Shown here piece after piece: positions 24,859 to 35,131 of a DNA stretch of 64,000 nucleotides. The translations under genes and the position numbers were made by a program. The stretch lies in contig NZ_AP024655.1 in assembly GCF_019977355.1 (NCBI RefSeq), forward strand, positions 434,001 to 498,000, written 5' to 3'. The first letter of the stretch is position 1. Each line of letters begins with the position of its first letter. The stretch is from Arthrobacter sp. NicSoilB8. GTDB taxonomy: Bacteria > Actinomycetota > Actinomycetes > Actinomycetales > Micrococcaceae. The notes beneath the pieces were generated by a model. That model saw only the letters and a list, made by a program, of their open reading frames with translations. It did no database searches and was not told the origin of the DNA.

Positions 24859-24888
24859 AGGAAGCGTGGGCCTAGGAAGCGCGGGCCA
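24859..24888. repeat. 15-bp tandem duplication over the 3' end of the unknown minus-strand gene
   Basis: AGGAAGCGTGGGCCT and AGGAAGCGCGGGCCA lie head to tail. The second copy contains the last codons of the gene at 24872-25789, and its stop codon (CTA at 24872-24874 on the plus strand) straddles the junction of the copies. Confidence 0.8.
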
Positions 24889-25789
24889 GCTGCCGGATCG
24901 GCACCCAGCGCGAGGCCAGCCGCCGGTAGGCCGCCGCCGCCCCGGTCATGTCGCCCTCCGCCAGGCACTCGATGCCGAGGCGGACGTCCAGCGGCGAATC
25001 GTCCGGATAGACCTTGTCCGCCACCGCGCCGTAGTCGAGCTCCACGGCCGAATCCGGATGGAACAGCTCAAGCCACTCCGTGAGCTGCGTCAGGTCCTCG
25101 AGCATGTCGAGATCGGGAGCGGCCATGGCCAGGTGCGCCACCGCATAGCTCACGCGCTCAAGCGCCTCGGCGATGCTCGTGCGGATGCGGACCGTGACGA
25201 TCCGGCCCTCGGATTCCACGACGTCGGTGGGGTCCGATTCCTTGAAGAGGCAGAACCAGCTGAAGGGGATGCCCCACGTGGAGGCACGGGTGTGGACCCT
25301 GCTGACGCCCTCGTGGGCGCGCACCTCATCAATGCGCTCCTGGTGCTTGTCCCGCTGTTCCTCCGGGATCAGGAGCTGGGCCAGGGGCCCGTGGATGCCT
25401 TCCATCAGGGCATTGGCGGCCAGCCCGGCGCGGAGGACCAGCTGGCTGGGACAATACAGCAGCCGGTCGGCCGGCCGCGCGGCGGCAGCGCCGGGACCGG
25501 GCTCGGCGGCGTCGGGCGTGGCGCCGGCGGACGTCTGCTTGGCCGGTGCGGGGACCACCCGCACGAGGTCGGTCCGGCCGGTGGGAAACGGGTCCCCGTC
25601 CTGGCGCGTGATGCGGCCCAGGGACGCCAGGAGTTCTGCGTTCTCCACGGCCGCGCGGGACTTCAGTCCGGCGCCCGCGGCCCGCAGGGCCTCCTGCTGC
25701 TGCTCGGGGAACGCCTCCAGGGGCTCGTAGATCCGGAGCGCGGAGGAGAACGGCAGGCCGACCTGTCCGCGGTAGATGTTCCCCGTCAT
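24872..25789 (-). CDS. Conserved-looking protein of unknown function (305 aa)
   Basis: ATG at 25789 gives 305 residues with no signal peptide or membrane helix. It is not recognised. Readable stretches are YRGQVGLPFSSALRIYEPLE at the N-terminus, RLLYCPSQLVLRAGLAANAL in the middle, and STWGIPFSWFCLFKESDPTD followed by RIVTVRIRTSIAEALERVSY. The C-terminal part (LTEWLELFHPDSAVELDYGA) suggests an alpha/beta fold with no catalytic motif that can be named. It is probably cytoplasmic and acts alone. It overlaps nothing and lies 31 bases after the end of the exonuclease III gene on the same strand. Confidence 0.75.
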   Translation of the reverse strand: MTGNIYRGQVGLPFSSALRIYEPLEAFPEQQQEALRAAGAGLKSRAAVENAELLASLGRITRQDGDPFPTGRTDLVRVVPAPAKQTSAGATPDAAEPGPGAAAARPADRLLYCPSQLVLRAGLAANALMEGIHGPLAQLLIPEEQRDKHQERIDEVRAHEGVSRVHTRASTWGIPFSWFCLFKESDPTDVVESEGRIVTVRIRTSIAEALERVSYAVAHLAMAAPDLDMLEDLTQLTEWLELFHPDSAVELDYGAVADKVYPDDSPLDVRLGIECLAEGDMTGAAAAYRRLASRWVPIRQLARAS

Positions 25790-25820
25790 TGGATCACGAC
25801 GCTTCCCTGGGCGGCAGCCA

Positions 25821-26627
25821 CTAGTCCGCCAGTTCCGCAATCACCGGGGCATGGTCTGAGGCGCCCTTGCCCTTGCGCTCCTCGCGGTCGATCGTCGCCC
25901 CGGTCACCCGCGCCGCCAGGGCGGGGGAGGCCAGAATGAAGTCGATCCTCATGCCTTCCTTCTTCGGGAAGCGGAGCTGCGTGTAGTCCCAGTAGGTGTA
26001 GACGCCGGGCCCCGGCGTGTGCGGGCGGACCACGTCCTGGAAGCCGGCCTCCTCAAAGGCCCGGAAGGCGGCGCGCTCGGGCTCGCTGACGTGCGTGAGG
26101 CCCTCGGAGCGGAAGTAGTCGATGTCCCAGACGTCCTCGTCCAGGGGCGCGATGTTGAAATCACCCATCAGCGCAATCTGCGCCTGGGGGTCCTCCTTGA
26201 CCCAGCTGCCGGCGTGGCCTTTCAGGATATCCAGCCAGCTGAGCTTGTAGGGCATGTGCTCGTCGTCGAGGGCGCGGCCGTTGGGAACGTAGAGGCTCCA
26301 GACCCGGATGCCGCCGCAGGTGGCGCCGATGGCACGGGCCTCCTGCACGGCATCCTTGCCGTTCTTGCCGAACACGGGCTGGTCCAGGAACGTGCGTTCG
26401 ACGTCGTCGAGCCCCACCCGGGAGGCGATCGCGACGCCGTTCCACTGGCTCAGGCCGAAGTGCGCCACCTCGTAGCCCAGATTCTCGAACAGCTCCCACG
26501 GGAAGTTCTCGTCCTTGCACTTCGTTTCCTGGATGGCCAGGACGTCACAGTCGGTGCGCTGAAGCCACGCCTCGACGCGGTCGGCACGGGCGCGGAGCGA
26601 ATTCACATTCCAGGTAGCAATCTTCAC
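25821..26627 (-). CDS. xth: Exodeoxyribonuclease III
   Basis: This 268-residue EEP-fold nuclease has the ordered motifs of exonuclease III: KIATWNVNSLRAR, LAIQETKCKDENFP (metal-binding Glu), WSLYVPNGR, ALMGDFNIAPLDEDVWD, MRIDFILASPALA and the C-terminal GASDHAPVIAEL with the catalytic Asp-His pair. It removes 3' blocked ends and cuts at abasic sites during base excision repair. The GTG at 26627 starts the protein at the first conserved strand. Confidence 0.95.
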   Translation of the reverse strand: MKIATWNVNSLRARADRVEAWLQRTDCDVLAIQETKCKDENFPWELFENLGYEVAHFGLSQWNGVAIASRVGLDDVERTFLDQPVFGKNGKDAVQEARAIGATCGGIRVWSLYVPNGRALDDEHMPYKLSWLDILKGHAGSWVKEDPQAQIALMGDFNIAPLDEDVWDIDYFRSEGLTHVSEPERAAFRAFEEAGFQDVVRPHTPGPGVYTYWDYTQLRFPKKEGMRIDFILASPALAARVTGATIDREERKGKGASDHAPVIAELAD

Positions 26628-26703
26628 AGTCCCTAACTTACCGAACTTGGCCCCCGGACGAAGCGGCCGGACCATACCCGTCCTCTGGAAATTAGTAGGA
26701 AGT

Positions 26704-26717
26704 CCGAGTATATTCGG
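26704..26717. promoter_or_regulatory. Near-palindrome upstream of mmsA
   Basis: CCGAGTATATTCGG is symmetric except for its two positions flanking TATA, and lies 43 bases before the mmsA start. It could be an operator or part of the promoter of the valine operon. No regulator gene is adjacent. Confidence 0.3.
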
Positions 26718-26759
26718 GTGCAGAGATGATCTAGGTCACATGCAAAGGAGCATTCGGTC

Positions 26760-28258
<1,499 letters not shown>

Positions 28259-28259
<1 letters not shown>

Positions 28260-29332
28260 TGGCGGATCAGGAGGCCGACGAGACCGCCGACGTCCTGTTC
28301 GAGCGCCGCGGCCGCCTCGGCGTCGTGACGCTGAACCGGCCCAAGGCCGTCAACGCGCTCACCGCCGGAATGGCTGCCGCGATGCTGGACCAGCTCAGGC
28401 TCTGGGCCGACGACGACGCCGTCGCGGCGGTACTGGTCCGCGGCGCCGGCGACCGCGGCCTGTGCGCGGGGGGCGATATCGTGGCCATCTACCGGGACAT
28501 GCTCGACGGCGGGGACGCCACCGCGGACTTCTGGGCGATCGAGTACCGGCTGAACCTGCTCATCTCCGAGTACCCCAAGCCCTACGTCGCCTTCATGGAC
28601 GGGCTGGTCCTGGGCGGCGGGGTGGGCATCTCCGCGCACGGCTCGGTGCGGATCGTCACCGAACGCACCCGCTCGGGCATGCCGGAAACGACCATCGGGT
28701 TCGTGCCCGACGTCGGCGGGACGCTCCTGCTGTCCCGCTCGCCCGGGGAGACCGGCACGCACGCGGCCCTGACCGGCGCCCACCTGAGCGGGGCGGACGC
28801 GCTGTTCCTGGGCCTCGCCGATTACTTTGTGCCCTCGGGCCGGCTGCCGGAATTGGCGGCAGCGCTCGAAACCGAACCTGCGGACGCCGCCGTCGCACGG
28901 TTCGCCGAACCCGCGCCGCCGTCAGGTCTCGCCGGACAGCGCGAGTGGATCGACGTCTGCTACTCCAGTGATGACGCCGGGGAGATCGTTCGCCGGCTGC
29001 GCACTATTGGGGGAGAAGCAGCCGCCGAGGCCGCGGACACGATCACCGCCAAATCACCGACGGCCGTGAAAGTGGCGCTGGCATCCCTGCACCGGGTCCG
29101 CGGACTGAGTTTGGCGGAGGCCCTGGAACAGGAGTACAGGGTGGGCCTGAGGTTCCTTGCCGGCCCCGACTTCCGCGAGGGCATCCGGGCGCAGGTGGTG
29201 GACAAGGACCGCACGCCACACTGGCAGCCCGCCATCCTCGCAGACGTGACGAACGAGGACGTCGAGTCCTACTTTGCGCCGCTGGGCGACCGTGAACTGC
29301 GGCTCTCTTCAAAGGAGAAGAACAATGCCTGA
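28259..29332 (+). CDS. 3-hydroxyisobutyryl-CoA hydrolase (enoyl-CoA hydratase family)
   Basis: This 357-residue crotonase-fold protein has RLGVVTLNRPKAVNALTAGM at the start, the oxyanion-hole segments RGLCAGGDIVAIYRDML and FMDGLVLGGGVGISAHGSVR, and MPETTIGFVPDVGGTLLLSR with the acidic residue typical of HIBYL-CoA hydrolases. The length (about 100 residues more than plain enoyl-CoA hydratases) and the C-terminal extension (SYFAPLGDRELRL) fit that enzyme. It frees 3-hydroxyisobutyrate, the substrate of the next gene product, in valine degradation. Confidence 0.92.
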
Positions 29333-30281
29333 GACCACACCACAGGAAGGCCGCATCGCTTTCCTCGGGCTCGGCCACATGGGCGGCCCGATGGCCGTCA
29401 ACCTGGTCAAGGCCGGGTACAGCGTGACCGGGTTCGACGTCGTGCCGGCGGCGCTGGACGCCGCCCGGGAGCACGGCATCCCGACCGCCGGGACGGCAGC
29501 GGAGGCCGCGGCGGGCGCCGGGGTCGTGCTGACGATGCTGCCCAGCGGCAAGCACCTCCTCGATGCCTACCGCGGCACCGACGGCCAGCCCGGCCTGCTG
29601 GCCGCTGCGGCGCCGGGCACCATGTTCCTCGACTGTTCCACGATCAACGTGGACGAGGCCCGCGAGGCCGCGGAACTCGCGGTGGCGGCAGGCCACCGTG
29701 CCGTCGACGCTCCGGTGTCCGGAGGCGTGGTGGGGGCCGAGGCGGGGACGCTGACGTTCATGGTCGGCGCGCTCCCGGAGGATTTCGAGGCGGTCAGGCC
29801 GCTGCTGGACGTCATGGGTAAGCGGGTGGTCCAATGCGGCGGGCACGGCGCGGGCCAGGCGGCCAAGATCTGCAACAACATGATCCTGGGCGTCTCGATG
29901 ATCGCCGTCAGCGAGGCGTTCGTGCTCGGCGAGAAGCTCGGGCTGACCCACCAGGCGCTGTTCGACGTCGCCTCCGCGGCGTCGGGGCAGTGCTGGGCGC
30001 TGACCACCAACTGTCCCGTGCCGGGGCCGGTCCCGACCAGCCCCGCCAACCGCGATTACCAGCCCGGCTTCGCCGGGGCGCTCATGGCCAAGGACCTCAA
30101 GCTGGCGCTCAACGCGCTCCAGAGCACCGGCGTCGCGGCCCGGCTCGGCCCGCTCGCATCCGAAATTTACGATACCTTTGCCGCGGAAGGCGGTGCCGGC
30201 CGGGACTTCTCCGGCATCATCACCGACATCCGGGAAAAGTCGGAATCCGGCACATCGGAAGCCGGCACGCACGGGCACTAG
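29325..30281 (+). CDS. mmsB: 3-hydroxyisobutyrate dehydrogenase
   Basis: This 318-residue protein has a Rossmann start ([20 protein letters not shown]), the substrate signature [20 protein letters not shown], and the catalytic Lys region [19 protein letters not shown]. It oxidises 3-hydroxyisobutyrate to methylmalonate semialdehyde using NAD, feeding MmsA. ATG at 29325 overlaps the end of the hydrolase gene and follows AAAGGAG, so the genes are translationally coupled. Confidence 0.95.
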   Translation: MPETTPQEGRIAFLGLGHMGGPMAVNLVKAGYSVTGFDVVPAALDAAREHGIPTAGTAAEAAAGAGVVLTMLPSGKHLLDAYRGTDGQPGLLAAAAPGTMFLDCSTINVDEAREAAELAVAAGHRAVDAPVSGGVVGAEAGTLTFMVGALPEDFEAVRPLLDVMGKRVVQCGGHGAGQAAKICNNMILGVSMIAVSEAFVLGEKLGLTHQALFDVASAASGQCWALTTNCPVPGPVPTSPANRDYQPGFAGALMAKDLKLALNALQSTGVAARLGPLASEIYDTFAAEGGAGRDFSGIITDIREKSESGTSEAGTHGH

Positions 30282-30331
30282 TCCCGGGCCCGCGCTACAC
30301 CAAGACCCAGAACCAGCTAAGGGGAACATTC

Positions 30332-31111
30332 ATGACGGAACAGTACGCGAACATCCTGGTGGAGCGCCGCGGCCGTGTGGGCCTCGTGACGCTCAATCGG
30401 CCCGAGGCCCTGAATGCTCTGAACAAGGCCACGATGGAGGAACTCGTGCAGGCCGTCACCGCGATGGACGCGGACCCGGCGGTGGGTGCGGTGGTGGTAA
30501 CCGGTTCGGCGAAGGCCTTCGCCGCCGGCGCGGACATCAAGGAAATGCAGTCCAAGGGCTACATGGACATGTACGCGGCGGACTGGTTCCGCGGCTGGGA
30601 GGACTTCACCCGGCTGCGCATCCCCGTTGTGGCGGCCGTGTCCGGGTTCGCGCTGGGCGGCGGCTGCGAGCTGGCGATGATGTGCGATTTCATCATCGCC
30701 GGGGACACCGCCAAGTTCGGCCAGCCGGAAATCAATCTCGGCGTGCTCCCGGGCATGGGCGGCTCGCAGCGGCTCACCCGCGCGGTGGGCAAAGCCAAAG
30801 CGATGGACATGATCCTGACCGGCCGCTTCATGGACGCCGATGAAGCCGAGCGGGCGGGCCTGGTGTCCCGTGTGGTTCCGGCGGCCGACGTCGTCGAGGA
30901 GGCGCTGAAGGCTGCCGCGGTGATCGCGTCCAAATCCAAACCCGTGGCGATGGTGGCCAAGGAGGCCGTGAACGCGGCGTTCGAGACCGGTCTTGCCCAG
31001 GGCGTGCTGTTTGAGCGGCGGGTGTTCCACTCGCTGTTTGCCACCGAGGACCAGAAGGAAGGCATGGCCGCCTTCACCGAGAAGCGGCAGCCGGAGTTCA
31101 ACCACCGCTGA
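30332..31111 (+). CDS. Enoyl-CoA hydratase
   Basis: This 259-residue crotonase-family enzyme has [20 protein letters not shown], the oxyanion-hole region [10 protein letters not shown], and [19 protein letters not shown] with the two catalytic Glu positions preserved in GGCELAMM and [20 protein letters not shown]. The last motif is the classic short-chain hydratase type. In this operon it should hydrate methacrylyl-CoA to 3-hydroxyisobutyryl-CoA, completing the valine branch; it may also serve general fatty-acid oxidation. ATG at 30332 follows AAGGGGAAC. Confidence 0.93.
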   Translation: MTEQYANILVERRGRVGLVTLNRPEALNALNKATMEELVQAVTAMDADPAVGAVVVTGSAKAFAAGADIKEMQSKGYMDMYAADWFRGWEDFTRLRIPVVAAVSGFALGGGCELAMMCDFIIAGDTAKFGQPEINLGVLPGMGGSQRLTRAVGKAKAMDMILTGRFMDADEAERAGLVSRVVPAADVVEEALKAAAVIASKSKPVAMVAKEAVNAAFETGLAQGVLFERRVFHSLFATEDQKEGMAAFTEKRQPEFNHR

Positions 31112-31148
31112 TATTAGCCAGCTAGGCGGCATCGGCGGGAAGGCACGC

Positions 31149-31715
31149 ATGAATACCGGATTCCTGGGAGTCGGTCCGTTCCCGGACGAGGTCCGGGCCC
31201 TTGTTCCAGGCGATGCGCTGGTCCCCGCCCCGGACGTGGTGATGGACCGCGGCTTCGACCTGCCTGCCCCTCCCGAGGCCGTCTGGCCGTGGATCGCCCA
31301 GCTGGGCAAGGAACGCTCCGGCTGGTACCTGCCCGGCTGGGCCGAAGCGCTGATCCCGGCCAGGCGCCGGGCCCTCCGGACCATTGACCCGGAGCTGCAG
31401 GGCCTCAGGGCGGGAGATGTCATTGCCGACTGGGGCAGCCCCGGGGCCACCTTCGAGATCATGGCCGTGGACCCGCCACGGGTCCTGGTGCACCGCTCGC
31501 GACGCGGCGCGCTGGCTGTCAGCTGGGCGATCGTGCTGAGGCCTGCGCCGGACGCCGGGACGGGTGCCGGGACCGGGACCCGGGTACATCTCCGGCTCCG
31601 GCTTGCCGGGGTCAAGCGCCGCCGTCTCGTGAAAATCGGCGGCGGACTGTTCGACCTCCTGACCATAGCCGGACTCGCGGCCGGGCTGCGGGAGCGGCTG
31701 GGCGTTATCAGGTGA
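31149..31715 (+). CDS. SRPBCC-like protein of unknown function
   Basis: ATG at 31149 gives 188 residues without membrane segments or signal peptide. The pattern RGFDLPAPPEAVWPWIAQLG near the start, then LPGWAEALIPARRRALRTID and LVHRSRRGALAVSWAIVL, resembles START/SRPBCC ligand-binding proteins (PEAVWPWIAQLG is a familiar opening of that fold). The ligand is unknown. It lies 37 bases after the valine operon on the same strand, and its last eight bases overlap the end of the convergent P450 gene. Confidence 0.65.
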   Translation: MNTGFLGVGPFPDEVRALVPGDALVPAPDVVMDRGFDLPAPPEAVWPWIAQLGKERSGWYLPGWAEALIPARRRALRTIDPELQGLRAGDVIADWGSPGATFEIMAVDPPRVLVHRSRRGALAVSWAIVLRPAPDAGTGAGTGTRVHLRLRLAGVKRRRLVKIGGGLFDLLTIAGLAAGLRERLGVIR

Positions 31716-34700
31716 AGATGTCGGCCACGTACCTGCCGTGGGTGCGTTCCACCTCATCCATCCACGCCTCGGCGTCCGCCTTGGAGGCGCCGGTCGCCTC
31801 CTGGTAGATGAGCGCGCATGTTTCGCGCACCTGAGGAGCCATGTGCTTGCCGTCGCCGCAGACGTAGACCGTGGCGCCCTGCTTGACCAGCTCGACGACG
31901 TCCGCCCGGTCTGCCCAGAGCCGTTCCTGGACGTACTTCATGCCGTCTTCGGGTGCGGTGGAAAAGACCGGCCGGAGGTCCAGGTTCGCTTCGTCCGCCC
32001 AGGCCGCGAGTTCGTCGTGATACAGGAAATCGGTGTCCGGGGCGCGGCAGCCGAAGAACAGCAGTGCTGGTGCCGGCGCCAACCCGTCGGCCTGGGCCCG
32101 CAGCGCCCGGTCCTGGATGAAGCCACGGAACGGCGCCAGCCCGGTTCCGGCGCAGACCATGATGAGCGGGACCGCCAAGGATGCGGGCGGGTGGAAGGCC
32201 GCATTCGAGGGGCGCACGGTCACCGCGATCCGTGATCCCGGCCTGGCCTGGGCAAGATAGGTCGACGAGGCCCCTTCGAAGATGCCGCGGCCCGACCACG
32301 CCGGTGCCTGGACGACGGCGAACGTCAAGGTTGCGTGGTCAGGGCTCCACAGCGGGGACGAGGAAATGGAATACCGCCGGGGCGTCAGCTGGGTCAGCAG
32401 CTGCAGGAACGAGGTGAACGACAGCTGGCACGAAGGATACGTTTCCAGCAGATCCAGGAGGGAGACGCGCTTGTCGAGGATCTCGGCCGCGTGACGCTCG
32501 CGGTCCCGCGCCAGGGCCTCAAGGTCCCTCCGGTGTGCGGGATCCGCCGCGACATCGGCCAGGTCCTCGAGCTGCGTGCGCGTCGCCGGGACGGCGAGCT
32601 CGACGTAGCTGCTCAGCAGTTCGCCCACGGCCACAGGCGCGCCGGTGGGCAGGAACGTGTCTCCGCGCTCCATGCTCAGCAGGACGTGCGAGTCGTAGTC
32701 GAGGTTGAAGCGGGCCAGGGCGCGCTGGACGAGTCCGCTGGGATTCAGCGGCAGGACGGCCAGATAGTCGCCGGTCCGGTAGCTCATCCCTTCGGGCAGG
32801 GCGATTTCGACATGCCGTTTGGACCGGGCGCCCGGCTTGGCCAGATCGACAAGTTCCCGGTTGGCGACGACGGTGCCGAGGGCCAGGCCGTTTTGGCGCA
32901 GCAGCGGATCCCGGACGTTGCCCACGAACTGAAGTTCAAGCTGGGGCTGCGCGGCCGGCGGGCTGGTCTTCTGCCCGAGGGCGGCGTCGACGGCAGACCA
33001 GAATCCCGCGTACCACTCATCGAAATCGCCGAAGAAGTCGCCGCGGGCGTTGGCCTCGCCCCGGGGATAGATCCGTCCGGCGCCGGCGGCCTCGAGCCGG
33101 GCATCGATTGCCTTGGGCACCTGCTGGTACGTTCGCGCCCAGTCCTTGTTGCCGTTGCCGAAAACCGTGTACCGCACCCCGGTGAGGCTGCCCGGCGGCA
33201 GGCCTTCGGTCCAGGCCATGAATTTTCGGGCGTTGTCCGGCGGCTGCCCCTCGTAGGAGGAGGCCACGATCGCGACGAGCCCCTCCGTCGGCAGCCCGCC
33301 GGCCGCCTCGTCGAGCGGGCCGATGGTGGGGCTGTAACCGCGCCGTCCGGCGTCGTTGGCAATGCGCTGGGCGAAGTCCTGGGACGTGCCGGCGTTGGAG
33401 CCGTAGAGCACCCGGATCGGGATGCCGTTGGGGGCGGCGCTCGGCGTTTCCGCCTGCCGGGCATGGTCGGCGGCGGCATCACTGGCGGCGGCGATCCGGA
33501 CGTCCCGCCGGCGCACATGGATGAACAGTCCTTCCGGTTTCATCGTCAGCGTGTGCTTGATCTGCAGTTCATAGCCCGGGTCCGCCGGGGTGATGTCGAA
33601 GCGCTGCAGGAGCTTGGCCAGGAAGAGCATGGCCTCCTGCAGGGCAAAGCCCCGGCCGATGCAGGAGCGCTGCCCGTTGCCGAAGGGCTTCCACGCATTC
33701 GCGGGGATCGCCGCGGCCCGCTCGGGCGAGAACCGCTCCGGGTCGAAGATGCCGGCGTCCTCGCCCCACGCCGCCTTGTCCCGGTGCAGCCGCGGGAGCA
33801 GGACCATGATGGGCTGGCCCGCGGGAACTTCATAGCGGCCGCCCAGCGTCGTGTCCTCGAACGGAGCCACGTTGAACGCGGGGGCGGTGGGCCAGAGCCG
33901 GAGCGTTTCCTTGAGGATCTGGTCCAGGTATCCCAGTCGGGGCAGGTGCTCGAACCTGGCGCTTTCGGTGCCCAGGACCTCGTCCACCACGGCGTGCGCC
34001 TTGGCAAGAACCGCCGGATGCCGCATCAGCTCGTAGAGGGTGAAGGACAGCAGGCCGCTCGTGGTCTCATGCCCGGCGATCAGGAAGGTGACCATCTGAT
34101 AGCGGATGTTCTCATCCGACAGCCGCTCGCCGGTCACCGGGTCCGCCGCGTTGAGCATGGTGTCGAGGATGTCCTCGCTGCCCGCCGGGCTGGGATTGCG
34201 CCGCCGGTCGCTGATCATCTGCTCGGCGACCTCGAACATCAGGGCGTTGTCTTCCTCGAGCTGGTGACGCCGGCGCAGCATGATCTTGTTCTGCACCGGG
34301 AGCCTGCGGGCCCGGTCCCCGGATTCGACCAGGGCGCGGACCATGGCCCCGACGAAGGGATGCATCTCCTCCCGGTAGAGACTGTTGAACCGGTATTTGA
34401 ACGAGCACAGGGCGATCGTGTCCAGCGTCAGGCGGGTGGTGTTGTCCGGAACGTCGATCCGGGCAGTGGGGCCAAGCCTTTCCCACTTCAGCAGCAGTTG
34501 CTCGACGATGTCGTCCATGCCCACGAACATCCGCTTTAGCGCCGCTGGCCCAAACGCCGGCATGAGGATCCGGTGCGCCTTTTGCCAGTTGGGCTCCTGT
34601 GTTTCCGCGGTGAACAGGCCATCGCCGGCGAATTGCCGCACCTCCCGGAGGGCGACGCCGAGCACCTTGCCAAAGCGGGATTCGTCGCACACCTCGTTGA

Positions 34701-34881
34701 CGAGCTCCTGGGAGGAGAGGGCGACGATGCTGCGGTTGAAAAACTGAATTCGGACGATGGGGCCGTACTGCTCGGCCACTTCGACCAGCCCCAGAATGCC
34801 CTTGCTCGAGTCGATGTCGGGCAAGTTGCCCACTACCGGCCGCGGGGGAGGCTGCGGTATGGGGACGGTGGCTGAAGGCAT
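31708..34881 (-). CDS. Self-sufficient cytochrome P450/NADPH-P450 reductase fusion (CYP102, P450 BM3 type)
   Basis: From ATG at 34881 (behind AGGAGGG) the protein has 1057 residues, like P450 BM3. Residues 1-460 are the P450: I-helix FLIAGHETTSGLLSFTLYEL, ExxR as ETLRLWPTAPAF, and heme loop KPFGNGQRSCIGRGFALQEA with the Cys ligand. Next comes a flavodoxin domain (RVLYGSNAGTSQDFAQRIA, about 490-640), then the FAD/NADPH reductase domain (YSISSSP, VCAGTGLAPFRGFIQ, LFFGCRAP). By eye alignment to BM3 the F87 and R47 positions are kept but the Y51 position is Ala. It should hydroxylate long-chain fatty acids or related lipids near the chain end. No regulator gene is adjacent. Confidence 0.95.
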   Translation of the reverse strand: MPSATVPIPQPPPRPVVGNLPDIDSSKGILGLVEVAEQYGPIVRIQFFNRSIVALSSQELVNEVCDESRFGKVLGVALREVRQFAGDGLFTAETQEPNWQKAHRILMPAFGPAALKRMFVGMDDIVEQLLLKWERLGPTARIDVPDNTTRLTLDTIALCSFKYRFNSLYREEMHPFVGAMVRALVESGDRARRLPVQNKIMLRRRHQLEEDNALMFEVAEQMISDRRRNPSPAGSEDILDTMLNAADPVTGERLSDENIRYQMVTFLIAGHETTSGLLSFTLYELMRHPAVLAKAHAVVDEVLGTESARFEHLPRLGYLDQILKETLRLWPTAPAFNVAPFEDTTLGGRYEVPAGQPIMVLLPRLHRDKAAWGEDAGIFDPERFSPERAAAIPANAWKPFGNGQRSCIGRGFALQEAMLFLAKLLQRFDITPADPGYELQIKHTLTMKPEGLFIHVRRRDVRIAAASDAAADHARQAETPSAAPNGIPIRVLYGSNAGTSQDFAQRIANDAGRRGYSPTIGPLDEAAGGLPTEGLVAIVASSYEGQPPDNARKFMAWTEGLPPGSLTGVRYTVFGNGNKDWARTYQQVPKAIDARLEAAGAGRIYPRGEANARGDFFGDFDEWYAGFWSAVDAALGQKTSPPAAQPQLELQFVGNVRDPLLRQNGLALGTVVANRELVDLAKPGARSKRHVEIALPEGMSYRTGDYLAVLPLNPSGLVQRALARFNLDYDSHVLLSMERGDTFLPTGAPVAVGELLSSYVELAVPATRTQLEDLADVAADPAHRRDLEALARDRERHAAEILDKRVSLLDLLETYPSCQLSFTSFLQLLTQLTPRRYSISSSPLWSPDHATLTFAVVQAPAWSGRGIFEGASSTYLAQARPGSRIAVTVRPSNAAFHPPASLAVPLIMVCAGTGLAPFRGFIQDRALRAQADGLAPAPALLFFGCRAPDTDFLYHDELAAWADEANLDLRPVFSTAPEDGMKYVQERLWADRADVVELVKQGATVYVCGDGKHMAPQVRETCALIYQEATGASKADAEAWMDEVERTHGRYVADIFT

Positions 34882-34968
34882 GGGCCCTCCTAAGCAGTCG
34901 CCGATATGACGCTTGGAAGCACTGAGCACTGAACACTGCTCGCAGCCGGACCGGACGAGACCGTCCTG

Positions 34969-35000
34969 CCGGGATCCACGATACTCCGCTCGGATCCCGG
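34969..35000. promoter_or_regulatory. 9-bp inverted repeat upstream of the P450 gene
   Basis: CCGGGATCC (34969-34977) and GGATCCCGG (34992-35000) form a perfect inverted repeat with 14 bases between arms. It lies about 90 bases before the P450 start, in the 250-base gap shared with the divergent glycosyltransferase gene. A dimeric repressor, as known for other CYP102 genes, could bind here; the regulator would have to come from outside the window. The rest of this gap shows no gene. Confidence 0.45.
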
Positions 35001-35131
35001 GCAGAATAGCTGCCTGCGGCTCCTTCGTGCCGTCTGGTGCCGGCGGCGCTACAGCAACGGCCCGGCCGATTCGTGACGGGTGATGTCCACGTGGCGGGTG
35101 GGGCTAATGATTCCCTGCTATCATCCGGTCG

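Noticed and set aside
26704..26717. A firm TetR-type operator call for the mmsA promoter
   Set aside because: The palindrome is short, imperfect, and no regulator gene is near; it is listed only as a weak candidate.
32335..34539. Long open frame antisense to the P450-reductase gene (over 700 codons)
   Set aside because: It is the mirror of a GC-rich coding sequence; the product has no recognisable motif and the sense strand encodes a complete CYP102 enzyme.
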